A DNA stretch of 64,000 nt from Desulforhopalus singaporensis (GTDB taxonomy: Bacteria > Desulfobacterota > Desulfobulbia > Desulfobulbales > Desulfocapsaceae), in NCBI RefSeq assembly GCF_900104445.1, contig NZ_FNJI01000025.1:21351-85350 (forward strand). The letters run 5' to 3'. The translations under genes were made by a program, and so were the position numbers. Each line of letters begins with the position of its first letter. Position 1 is the stretch's first letter. Shown here piece by piece: positions 9,062 to 16,867 of this stretch. The notes beneath the pieces were generated by a model, which saw nothing but the letters and a program-made list of their open reading frames with translations, was not told the origin of the DNA and did no database searches.

Positions 9062-10006
9062 ATGAATAGCATCAGAGTATTCGGTCCTGTTCCTTCCAGG
9101 CGCCTTGGCAGGAGTATCGGAGTTAATAATATTCCTCCTAAAATTTGCAGTTACTCATGTGTCTACTGTCAGTTAGGCGCGTCGTTGAAAATGACGGCTG
9201 AAAGAGAGCAGTTCTATGATCCTTACGACCTGCTTTCAGAGGTGAAAAAGAAGATAGCAAGTGTTGCGATCAATAACCAATCCGCCGATTATCTGACACT
9301 GGTCTCCGATGGGGAACCGACATTGGATCAAAACCTCGGTACATTGATTGAGTTAATGAAACCTCTGGGATTCAGGATCGCGGTGATTACCAATGCGACC
9401 TTGCTCAACGACCCGGAAGTAAGAAAAGACCTGGGGGATGCCGATTGGGTGTCTGTAAAGGTTGATACCCTGGATGAGAAGATCTGGAAAAAAATTGACA
9501 GACCCCACAGAAAAATCGCGTTTGCGTCCATGCTGGACGGGATCAGGCTGTTTTCACGAGAATACCGGGGGACACTGGTAACCGAGACAATGCTGGTCAG
9601 GGATCTCAATAGTGATATGGCAAAAGTTGCCCAATTTATCAAAACCCTGTGTCCATCAACGGCGTATCTGTCCGTTCCTACAAGGCCCCCTGCACAAAAA
9701 TGGGTCAAGGCGCCGACGGAAAAAGAGTTGAACAAGGCGTACCAGATTTTCAGGGAAGCCTCTCTGGATGCAGAATACCTGATAGGTTATGAGGGGGGGG
9801 ACTTCGCGTTCACCGGAAACGTAAAGGAGGACCTGCTCAGCATCATATCGGTGCACCCGATGCGTGAGGACGCCGTGAGAGCATATCTGCAAAAAGCGGA
9901 CTGTAGTTTTTCATTGATAGAAGAGATGCTGCAGGAAAACAAAATTATCGTTTCCGATTATAATAACAAGAGATTTTACTTGAGAAGGCTGAAGTCTGCG
10001 GTGTGA
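9062..10006 (+). CDS. Radical SAM protein (MoaA/wyosine-synthase-like)
   Basis: Radical S-adenosylmethionine enzyme with the cluster motif CSYSCVYC near residue 30, preceded by FGPVPSRRLGRSIGVN, a stretch typical of the radical SAM group often labelled Fe-S oxidoreductase or tRNA wybutosine-synthesising-like. A VSDGEPTLD stretch near residue 83 corresponds to the SAM-binding GGEPTL region. The C-terminal ~80 residues look like a winged-helix (SLIEEMLQENKIIVSDYNNKRFYLRR). It has a very strong ribosome-binding site (AGGAGGGGAGGTGA). Length 314 is usual for the group. Substrate is not known. Monocistronic between the glycosyltransferase and a convergent transporter. Confidence 0.8.
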   Translation: MNSIRVFGPVPSRRLGRSIGVNNIPPKICSYSCVYCQLGASLKMTAEREQFYDPYDLLSEVKKKIASVAINNQSADYLTLVSDGEPTLDQNLGTLIELMKPLGFRIAVITNATLLNDPEVRKDLGDADWVSVKVDTLDEKIWKKIDRPHRKIAFASMLDGIRLFSREYRGTLVTETMLVRDLNSDMAKVAQFIKTLCPSTAYLSVPTRPPAQKWVKAPTEKELNKAYQIFREASLDAEYLIGYEGGDFAFTGNVKEDLLSIISVHPMREDAVRAYLQKADCSFSLIEEMLQENKIIVSDYNNKRFYLRRLKSAV

Positions 10007-10030
10007 TACGGTGATGATATGAGCAACAGC

Positions 10031-11233
10031 CTACCCCCGGCCATTTAAACTCTGCAAACCATCCTTGCCGGGGCAATCTAAAAGGAGGGCGTGTTTTCTG
10101 GCAAAAAAGGCGGCGGCAAGCAGCAGCAGTCCCAGGCCGTATAGAAAGGGGGTGAAGCTGCCGGAAAAATCGTATATGAGGCCCGCGACGATAGGCGCCA
10201 GAGAAGCCGGGATGTTGCTGGAAAAAAGCGATCCGTAAACCTGGCCTATCCGCTCACTTCCCCAGCAGCGGGTCGCTGTGGCGACATAGAGGACGAGTAT
10301 TCCGCCGTAATTGAATCCGCAAACAACCGCCAGCACAAGAAAACCTTCCGGGGTTGTCAGCAGGGCAGGGGAGGCCAGCAACGCCGCCGACTGCAGGATC
10401 AGGTTTGTGCCAATAGCGGTGGACGATTTTGTCCTGTCAAAAAAAACACCCCACAGGATTCGTCCGGCGGCGTTGGCGACGGCAAACAGCGCGACACCGG
10501 TGATTCCGATCCTGACCGCCTCAAAAGAGTCTGTCGGAAACAGTTCCTTGAGGTTGGCGTTGACGCCAAAACCTGCGGCCAGGCCGGTGAACATGGCAAA
10601 ATAGAGCAGGCGAAAAAGCGGACTTCTGAAAATCTGCGATATACTGACAGGTGGCGGTGGTGCGCAATGTTTCGTTTTCGCCGGAAATTTCATGGTTGAT
10701 CCGGCAGCGCCGGCGGTACACAAAAACACCAGTCCAAACAGGGCAAAAGTCGCAAAAGGTGTTCTGCCTGCACTTTCCATAAAAAAACCTCCGGCCTGGC
10801 TTACCAGGGCAGCGCCTCCGCCGAAGCCGGCGACGGCAATCCCGGTTACCAGCCCTTTTTGTCCAGGAAACCAGCGAACGCAAACGGCGATTGGAACGAT
10901 ATAGGCCAGTCCCGCACCGATTCCGCTCATAACACCGATACCGAGGGTGGTGAAAACAAAATGTTTTATCCCAAGACTCGCCAGCAGCCATCCGCCGCCG
11001 AACAGCACCCCCCCGGTGACGGCGAGAAAACGCGGACCGGTTCTTGGCAGAATCGTTCCTGCAAAAACCATGGTAAGGGGGAAGACGAGATAAAAAGTGG
11101 TGAATGGAACTTGCACGGGACCCTGCTGAAGACCGGTGAGGAGTTTTATGGGGGCAACGTAAACACTCCATGAATATGTTGCCCCAAGACACATTTGCAT
11201 GATTACTGCACTAAGCAGTATGATGTAGCGCAT
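10031..11233 (-). CDS. OFA-family MFS transporter (oxalate/formate antiporter-like)
   Basis: Inner-membrane secondary transporter of the oxalate:formate antiporter (OFA) branch of the major facilitator superfamily. It is 400 residues and about twelve hydrophobic segments are visible. The N-terminus (MRYIILLSAVIMQMCLGATY then SWSV) is typical of OFA members, and a conserved inter-helix motif appears as GRILWGVFFDRTK near residue 265. The start has an AAGGAG box nine bases upstream. Given the formate dehydrogenase, C1 pathway and acetate kinase nearby, a monocarboxylate such as formate, acetate or lactate is a reasonable cargo, but OFA members vary and the sequence alone does not decide it. Confidence 0.82.
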   Translation of the reverse strand: MRYIILLSAVIMQMCLGATYSWSVYVAPIKLLTGLQQGPVQVPFTTFYLVFPLTMVFAGTILPRTGPRFLAVTGGVLFGGGWLLASLGIKHFVFTTLGIGVMSGIGAGLAYIVPIAVCVRWFPGQKGLVTGIAVAGFGGGAALVSQAGGFFMESAGRTPFATFALFGLVFLCTAGAAGSTMKFPAKTKHCAPPPPVSISQIFRSPLFRLLYFAMFTGLAAGFGVNANLKELFPTDSFEAVRIGITGVALFAVANAAGRILWGVFFDRTKSSTAIGTNLILQSAALLASPALLTTPEGFLVLAVVCGFNYGGILVLYVATATRCWGSERIGQVYGSLFSSNIPASLAPIVAGLIYDFSGSFTPFLYGLGLLLLAAAFFARKHALLLDCPGKDGLQSLNGRG

Positions 11234-11681
11234 TGCCGCAGCTCCTTTGGGTTTTTGGGGGTACTGGTGACAAGAGATGACTGGAAGTGGTCTGAAAAAA
11301 ATCTATCTACCCAATTTGGGAGGCTTTTGTCAAGAAATCAACACCAGTGGCCAGAGAGGCAAACAGCCGTAAAGGTCATACCAAATTCTTCCGGCTGGTA
11401 AGAGCAGGATTGTAGTTCTCGTCTCTTTCTGTTATATTTTCTAGACAATTTGATCAAACTTGTTGATAATGCAAATTTATTGTCCAGTGGATTGACAAAC
11501 GGTGATACTGTTTTTTTTCGGGCCGGGGTCACAGAGGGGCGGAATTTCTTCTTGTCTCCCGGTGAAAAAGAGGTGTTGATCCGACCCGGAGAAGTGGGTC
11601 GGGTGTGCGGTACTGTGAATGTATAAGCGGGAAGCCCGCTGCTTATTTTACGAAAATACAGCAATAAGGAGTAGTTCTGAA
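11234..11681. other. 448-base divergent intergenic region upstream of ackA
   Basis: Separates the transporter (-) and acetate kinase (+). It contains a 7-bp hairpin CCGACCC (11581-11587) / GGGTCGG (11596-11602) and a 6-bp hairpin AGCGGG/CCCGCT at about 11626-11640, both in the probable ackA leader. No T-run follows, so they are not simple terminators. The ackA ribosome-binding site AAGGAG lies at about 11667. No riboswitch recognised. Confidence 0.4.
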
Positions 11682-12890
11682 ATGAAGATTCTTGTTATCA
11701 ACTCTGGAAGCTCATCGATCAAGTTTCAGCTTCTGGCCATGGAGGACGAGACCGTTCTCGCTTCCGGAATCGTTGAAAGAATTGGTGAAGACGAAGGGCT
11801 TGTGAAATGTACCTTCAAGCCCGGTACTGCCGATGAGGCAGTAGTCAAGCAGCGGGAGGTGATCAAGGACCATACCAGCGGCATGCGGCTGGTCGTCGAC
11901 TTTCTCACAGATAAAAAGACGGGGGTTATCTCGGATAGAAGTGATATCGGAGCTATTGGTCACAGGGTCGTCCATGGCGGTGAGGATTTCCATCAACCGA
12001 CCAGGATAACGCCTGAGGTTATGGCGGCTGTTGAAAAGAATGTTCCGCTTGCTCCCCTGCATAATCCCGCCAATATTGATGGAATAAAGGTGGCAAGAGA
12101 ACTGTTTGCCGATGTTCCCCAGGTGGCGGTTTTTGATACCGCCTTTCACCAGACCATTCCGCCCCACGCCTACCATTACGCCATTCCGTACGCGTTGTAT
12201 GAAAAAGAAAGAATTCGGCGGTACGGGTTTCATGGGACCTCCCATAAATTTGTTGCCGGGGAGTATGCCCGTCTGGTCGGCAAGCCGCTGGAACAGCTCA
12301 ATCTTATCACCATCCATCTGGGCAACGGCTGTTCGATGACTGCGGTGAAAAACGGACAAAGCGTAGACACCACCCTGGGACTCACGCCTCTTGAAGGCCT
12401 TGTAATGGGAACCAGGAGCGGCGATGTGGATCCGGCGATCCATGCGTTTCTCGCGCGAAACTGCAATTTGGATATCGACGCGATCGATAATCTGCTCAAC
12501 AAGGAAAGCGGCTTGAAAGGGTTGTGCGGGCTCAACGATATGCGCGATATTCATGACGCAATTGCCGCCGGTGATCAGAGAGCCAAGCTTGCCCTTGAGG
12601 TTCAGACCTACAGGAATAAAAAATATGTCGGGGCATATATGGCGGTGCTCGGCCGTGTTGACGCCATCGTGTTTACTGCCGGTATCGGTGAAAATGACGA
12701 GGTCGTGCGGGAGAAAACGCTGGAGGGACTTGAATGTTTCGGTATCTCTATGGATCTTGCGGTGAACGATCAGCGTATCAAAAAGCCGACCCTGCTGTCG
12801 ACCAGTGACAGCAAGATCGAGATCTGGGGCATCCCGACCAACGAAGAGCTGGCCATTGCCAGGGAGACCCAGGCGGTACTGCAGAAATAA
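11682..12890 (+). CDS. ackA: Acetate kinase
   Basis: Cytosolic acetate kinase (acetate + ATP to acetyl phosphate + ADP), the substrate-level phosphorylation step of acetate production or the entry step for acetate. The sequence opens with MKILVINSGSSSIKFQL (phosphate-binding motif) and contains IGHRVVHGGEDF, FDTAFHQTIPPHAYHYAIP, RRYGFHGTSHKFV, ITIHLGNGCSMTAV and VFTAGIGENDE. All are signature segments, and the 402 residues match the family. I chose the ATG at 11682 because an AAGGAG box precedes it and family proteins start there; an in-frame ATG 63 bases earlier is unlikely. No phosphotransacetylase gene is in the window, so the partner lies elsewhere. Confidence 0.97.
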   Translation: MKILVINSGSSSIKFQLLAMEDETVLASGIVERIGEDEGLVKCTFKPGTADEAVVKQREVIKDHTSGMRLVVDFLTDKKTGVISDRSDIGAIGHRVVHGGEDFHQPTRITPEVMAAVEKNVPLAPLHNPANIDGIKVARELFADVPQVAVFDTAFHQTIPPHAYHYAIPYALYEKERIRRYGFHGTSHKFVAGEYARLVGKPLEQLNLITIHLGNGCSMTAVKNGQSVDTTLGLTPLEGLVMGTRSGDVDPAIHAFLARNCNLDIDAIDNLLNKESGLKGLCGLNDMRDIHDAIAAGDQRAKLALEVQTYRNKKYVGAYMAVLGRVDAIVFTAGIGENDEVVREKTLEGLECFGISMDLAVNDQRIKKPTLLSTSDSKIEIWGIPTNEELAIARETQAVLQK

Positions 12891-12951
12891 TCCCGTCATC
12901 TGATGTTGCGCTGATTCAACCCGGAACAGTGTAAAACTGCAACGCAACACT

Positions 12952-13009
12952 GGCAAGCGATGCGGCCCGTTGTCCGCGGGGCGCATCGCTTGCCGGACCC
13001 ACCCTTTTT
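12952..13009 (+). terminator. Strong terminator after ackA
   Basis: Perfect 13-bp inverted repeat GGCAAGCGATGCG (12952-12964) / CGCATCGCTTGCC (12982-12994), followed by GGACCCACCC and T5. It ends the ackA transcript and may also end the convergent ycaO transcript. Confidence 0.85.
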
Positions 13010-13080
13010 GCTATCAGGAGCTTGCCGCTGACGTGTCGCCAAGGTCCTGATGTGTCACCGCCTGTCTGACCTGTGAAACC

Positions 13081-14880
13081 TCAAGGCTGGCGGCTAACTG
13101 CCAGGTGGTCTCGTTTAACCCTGTTGATCTTTTCATACATGGCCAGCAGTTTTTTGTGGGCGGCAGACACCTGTTGCCAGCTGTCATCAAAGTCGAGTCC
13201 GAAAAAGAGGTGCTCCCCGTCAATAATTCGCTTCGCTGTTAAGATCTCGTCTTCGCTGTAAAGCTGGCCAAGAGACTTCATATAATCGCGATAAGACTGT
13301 TGGTGGGCGGCAATGCCCAACATCGTATAAATCAGCCGATACATTTTCGTGCGATGGTCGGGCAGTTGGCCGAAATCGACACACCAGCCGCACCAGTCCA
13401 TGGCCTCTTCCGTCTGCTTTAGAGCCAGGTACACCAGGGCCTTGAGTTCCCCTACCCGAAGGGTCGCCCACGGTGATAGGTCTTCAAACACGACGCCGAT
13501 AAGGTGGCTGATGAGCAGTTCGTCGCCAAACGATGTCGTTTCAAGAAATGACAGCACGTTGTTGAGCTCTTCTTCTGTCATCTGCGGCAGCCTGAGCAGA
13601 AGAGGGCGAAGGGGGGCACCGCTGTTGCGGTTGTTCCAGACAAGGTCGTCTACGGGGTAAATCTCCGACATGCCCGGAACAATGAGACGGCAGCATTGCA
13701 TCCCGCAATGATTGTATTCAGCCAGGTACAGGTTGAACCCCTCCCGGGTGATGATGGCGGTCAAAAGGTCGAATTCAGCTTGCGTGGAACCTTTGAAGTC
13801 CCACGGGGTAAAGGTGAAGTCCGGCTTGTCGCAAAACATTCTCCAGCCAAGAAGGCCGTCCGAATCGATGAAATGACTCTCAAGGTTGTCGGGGGATGCC
13901 ACGATCGCCTGATTATGGATGGGCGTGTTGAAATTTCTCAGCTGGTCCAGCCGTCGTCCCTGCAGCAGCTCGGTAAGGGTTCTCTCGACGGCGATTGCAA
14001 AACGGCAGTTGCAGCCGAAAGCGGCGAAGACCCCGCTTGAATATCTGTCCGTGAGAAGGACGCAGACGACCGGGAACCTGCCCCCTAAAGAAGCGTCTTT
14101 GACTCTGACAAGAAAGTCAGCCGCCTTGAGCTCATCTATGATGGCGGTAAGTCGTGGGTAATTATGCAATGTTTTTTCCGGTATGTCCGGCAGTGCCGTC
14201 CCCTCTGCGATAACCCTGTTCTTGACATGTCTCTCGATTATTTCCGAAAGCGCCTGGCTTCTGCTCTCGCTGGGGCTGTTGCCGGCGGCCATGCCGTTGC
14301 TGACATAGAGGTTGTTGAGTATGTTTACCGGGAAAAAGACGGTATTTCGGGTACCATATTCACCAAAAGGAAGGGCGGCGACACCTCGTGTGGCGCCGTC
14401 AACATTATGGTCGTAAAGATGATGTGGTTTCAGGTCGTTGTCCGGGTTGTAGAAAGAGTGGAGCTCTGGGGTGAGAATCCTGAGCCTGGTGCACTCTCGC
14501 ACTTTGAGGTCTTCGACATTTTCCCCATAAAACCAGCGCTCGTCCGGATGAAAGTAAAAGGGTGGGTCGTTGTCTTCTTCTTTCCCCTGAGGTGTGGCAA
14601 AGGTACCCGTGTGGTAGTCGGCAAAAAAGAAATCGGTGCCGAGTCTTTCGAAAAACTCTCCGAGTCCGCTTGCAAGACATGCCTGCCTCGACCTTCCCTT
14701 GCCGTTGGTGGAGAGCTGCGGACAATCAACCGCTTGGAGGTGCACCGACCAGCAGTCCGTTACCGGGTTGAGCCAGCTTGAAGCGGTTACTTCAATCCCC
14801 AGCCGCTGTAGTCGGCCGCTCGCGCTGTCAATGGTCTCTTCAAGCGATGCATCCTTGCCGGTGATGGTGGTTTTTGACAT
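13081..14880 (-). CDS. ycaO: YcaO protein (OsmC/YcaO domain)
   Basis: Member of the YcaO ATP-dependent cyclodehydratase superfamily, closely resembling Escherichia coli YcaO, whose exact role is unsettled (linked to ribosomal protein S12 beta-methylthiolation). I see the opening ITGKDASLEETI, a SSWLNPV..CWSVHL segment, the TNGKG/ASGLGEFFERL region, NGMAAGNSPSESRSQALSE with downstream EIIERH, and LTELLQGR, which are ATP/Mg-binding regions of YcaO. The C-terminal part is rich in helical repeats. I place the start at the ATG at 14880 (599 residues, close to the E. coli protein). The frame stays open to 15267, but that extra stretch is the remnant of another gene. No peptide-precursor or other RiPP gene is adjacent, so a natural-product role is not indicated. 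Confidence 0.88.
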   Translation of the reverse strand: MSKTTITGKDASLEETIDSASGRLQRLGIEVTASSWLNPVTDCWSVHLQAVDCPQLSTNGKGRSRQACLASGLGEFFERLGTDFFFADYHTGTFATPQGKEEDNDPPFYFHPDERWFYGENVEDLKVRECTRLRILTPELHSFYNPDNDLKPHHLYDHNVDGATRGVAALPFGEYGTRNTVFFPVNILNNLYVSNGMAAGNSPSESRSQALSEIIERHVKNRVIAEGTALPDIPEKTLHNYPRLTAIIDELKAADFLVRVKDASLGGRFPVVCVLLTDRYSSGVFAAFGCNCRFAIAVERTLTELLQGRRLDQLRNFNTPIHNQAIVASPDNLESHFIDSDGLLGWRMFCDKPDFTFTPWDFKGSTQAEFDLLTAIITREGFNLYLAEYNHCGMQCCRLIVPGMSEIYPVDDLVWNNRNSGAPLRPLLLRLPQMTEEELNNVLSFLETTSFGDELLISHLIGVVFEDLSPWATLRVGELKALVYLALKQTEEAMDWCGWCVDFGQLPDHRTKMYRLIYTMLGIAAHQQSYRDYMKSLGQLYSEDEILTAKRIIDGEHLFFGLDFDDSWQQVSAAHKKLLAMYEKINRVKRDHLAVSRQP

Positions 14881-15907
14881 TGTTTTTTCCGGTTTTTTTG
14901 TGGTTGGGTTGTTTAAACGGACCAGTTGGGTACCCTGTGCCATCTTGGTCCTGTTCAGCTCTACATAGCAGAGCCTGTTGCCAAGAGCGACCACAATCTT
15001 TATCGCAACAGGAAAAATCGCCTGGGAGGCACCATCATCACACCGGTTCAGCCGTTGCCGCACCAGACGTCTGGATCCTTCATCTCGCAGAGTTCTACTC
15101 CGGGGAATCATCGTCAGCAGGTTTTTCGGCTGCCTGTTGATTGCCTGCCCGCGGATCATATGGCAGTGGGCGTGGGAGATGATCCGGGGGGCGAGTTCCC
15201 TGAAGTTTTCGATAAAAAGCCCGATCGCTTTCTTCAGGGCAATGGTGCATGATGAGCCGGAGACCACGACTCAATCAAGGTCATTCCCCCTGAACAGGTT
15301 GAAGATATGTACCAACAGTTTCCCGGCGCCTTCATAGCCGCTGTTCATCAGACCCGGCGTACCGCTGCATTTCTGCTTTTTTTAGGATAATCTCCTCGTA
15401 GCCGTAGCTGGTGAGAATATCCACCACCAATTTTGGCGACATTTTTGATGCATTTGTTACCGACGGTGACAATGTCGCTTGGGGCAGGACAACTTCCATA
15501 ATCCTGGCGTAGTCCTTGGTAACGCCGCACTTTAATCCGCGAAGCCCGCCACCGTTTTCGGCAACGTTGCCGCCGATGGTAAAAAAAACCGACACTCCCG
15601 GAATCGGGTGGATAGAAAAGGTTGAACGTTTGGGCTGGCGGGTCAATTTCCGAGGCGGTGAGCTCGGCCTCCGGACAAGCCGCATCGCTGGCCTCTTGGG
15701 GCACCGGGGTCTCGGTTTCATGGGTGAATTTTATCAACTCGCCGACCTGGTCGCAGGATCTTGCAAAAAAACGGATTCGGGTTGAATTTCAAAATGCGAT
15801 GCGTCGTAGCTGTAGGCGAGTAAATCTTCGGGGACTGTCAGGACGTCGTTTTTGGAGAAGATTGATTGCAGTCTGCTGATCCGGGCACTGTCCGTTGTGT
15901 GCTCCAT
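14881..15907 (-). pseudogene. Decayed lactate/glycolate oxidase operon (glcD-like plus lutA/ykgE-like remnants)
   Basis: Three frames on the minus strand hold consecutive pieces of known proteins. From 15907 leftward is an FAD-linked oxidase N-terminus (SRLQSIFSKN, VPEDLLAYSYDAS). After a frameshift near 15740 comes CDQVGELIKFTHETETPV, and after a deletion and a second shift LFYPPD and TIGGNVAENGGGLRGLKCGV, both GlcD signatures. The GlcD C-terminal half is missing. From about 15350 a different protein continues: LMNSGYEGAGKLL and VVVSGSSCTIALKKA, which match the LutA/YkgE/GlpC type Fe-S protein (NSGY and VVxSGSC motifs), broken by an in-frame TGA at 15271-15273. Several frameshifts, a stop and an internal deletion make this a non-functional relic of a lactate or glycolate utilisation operon. 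Confidence 0.8.
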
Positions 15908-15996
15908 AACCGCTGAGTAGTAAAATCTGTGATATCGCGACACTGTGGTTGACCGGTGAAACGATATTTGAGGCGACAGTATTGGTTTTTTGTGTG

Positions 15997-16011
15997 ATTG
16001 GTAGTACCAAT
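15997..16011. promoter_or_regulatory. GntR/FadR-family operator palindrome
   Basis: ATTGGTAGTACCAAT is a perfect 15-base palindrome around a central G. It fits the TGGT-N-ACCA type operator bound by LldR, PdhR and related FadR-subfamily regulators of lactate, pyruvate and glycolate genes. It lies about 90 bases upstream of the start of the broken glcD-like gene. No regulator gene of this family is in the window. Confidence 0.6.
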
Positions 16012-16019
16012 ATGTAGAA

Positions 16020-16097
16020 AAAATTGATCACTGTCAAATTAAACCTTCCGCAGGACTAATTTTGTTGTAACTGTTTGATTTGTTAGTGATCAATTTT
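16020..16097. repeat. 13-bp perfect inverted repeat between the two operators
   Basis: AAAATTGATCACT (16020-16032) is the exact reverse complement of AGTGATCAATTTT (16085-16097), separated by 52 bases. The repeat is nested inside the two GntR-type operators. Each arm contains the palindrome TGATCA. Confidence 0.75.
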
Positions 16098-16117
16098 GCG
16101 AGTATAAATTTTATGGA

Positions 16118-16132
16118 AAAGGTGCTACCAAT
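16118..16132. promoter_or_regulatory. Second, imperfect GntR-type operator
   Basis: AAAGGTGCTACCAAT keeps the complete right half (TACCAAT) and the core GGT of the palindrome at 15997-16011, with centres 121 bases apart. A pair spaced this way could support DNA looping. Confidence 0.45.
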
Positions 16133-16253
16133 AAATTCCTACTTTACGTTGACGTTATTGTAGCCTCAGGGTAAATACAGCTTGTTCGGGATGAAATATC
16201 GCTGTAAACTAACCGGCGATTTCTATCTGACCAAACTTTTTTTCGTGGATGCG

Positions 16254-16427
16254 ATGGAAAAATGTAAAAATCACAGGGAGGTTTCGGGCGATTTTTACTG
16301 CCAGAAATATCAGACTTACCTGTGCCGAGAGTGCGCAAGATGCAGCGACTTGAAGATGTACTGCAAGTTTCGTTCTGCATGCCTCATTAATTTTCATGAG
16401 AAAGAACGCAGGTTGAACGAGAGATAA
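16254..16427 (+). CDS. Small Cys-rich zinc-binding-type protein upstream of the corrinoid reactivase
   Basis: A 57-residue protein with an ordered set of metal ligands: CKNHREV, then YCQKYQTYLCRECARC and later YCKFRSAC. The C-x2-H...C...C-x2-C-x2-C...C pattern resembles a B-box-like or treble-clef zinc finger. I recall similar short proteins near C1/corrinoid genes but cannot name a family. The frame is open further upstream (ATG at 16191, TTG at 16182), but the conserved-looking part begins at 16254, which I use with reservation because no strong ribosome-binding site is visible. It sits 440 bases upstream of the reactivase gene on the same strand. Confidence 0.5.
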   Translation: MEKCKNHREVSGDFYCQKYQTYLCRECARCSDLKMYCKFRSACLINFHEKERRLNER

Positions 16428-16867
16428 ATTTGCTGTGTCATTCTTGCAGGTGAAACCGCAACAGAGAGCACCCGGAACCCTCCGGGGTGGCAATGTTCTC
16501 TAACGTGTTGATGTATTGATGTGATGTCACGATGCAGTACAGGGCGGGAGAGAGGTTTTGCATAAAAAAAATTGATGCTGTGATTAAGTAAAAAAAAAGA
16601 TACAGATGATCGCTGAATTAGGCGACTTTTAAGGGAAAATAGCTAATTACAAGTTGTAAGTCTTGCGATATGTGCTATATTTGCACCTTGTGTGAGATGT
16701 ATTTGTATGGACTGTAATTGAGGCTGTTTTCAAGGTACCCCCATACTCACAGAAAGCACTGGGACGAGCAGGGCGGAAAAACAGCCCGTTTATTCCAGAA
16801 AAGAGCCCTGTGCTCGTGAAGTCAGGCTGCAGTCGGTCCATCTGTGTCCTGGCGTTAGGACATCTTC
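16428..16867. other. 440-base intergenic region upstream of the corrinoid reactivase
   Basis: AT-rich, with no coding frame I would support. It contains a short GC hairpin CCCGGA/TCCGGGG near 16470-16487 without a T-run and a 13-base palindrome TTACAAGTTGTAA at 16647-16659, a possible operator for an unidentified regulator. I could not place a convincing promoter. Confidence 0.35.

Larger units (their letters stand above)
15911..16253. other. Regulatory region of the decayed operon
   Basis: A 343-base AT-rich stretch with no coding potential, holding two GntR-type palindromes and a long inverted repeat (both listed separately). It is the former promoter region of the broken glcD-like operon and possibly the promoter region of the small Cys-rich gene to the right. 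Confidence 0.5.

Noticed and set aside
14164..14781. 205-codon plus-strand frame opposite ycaO
   Set aside because: It is the antisense shadow of a well-supported YcaO gene with no ribosome-binding site or family motif.
15271..15273. In-frame TGA in the LutA-like fragment as a selenocysteine codon
   Set aside because: It lies in a gene with other frameshifts and a deletion, the family does not have Cys at this position, and a CGA (Arg) to TGA mutation explains it.
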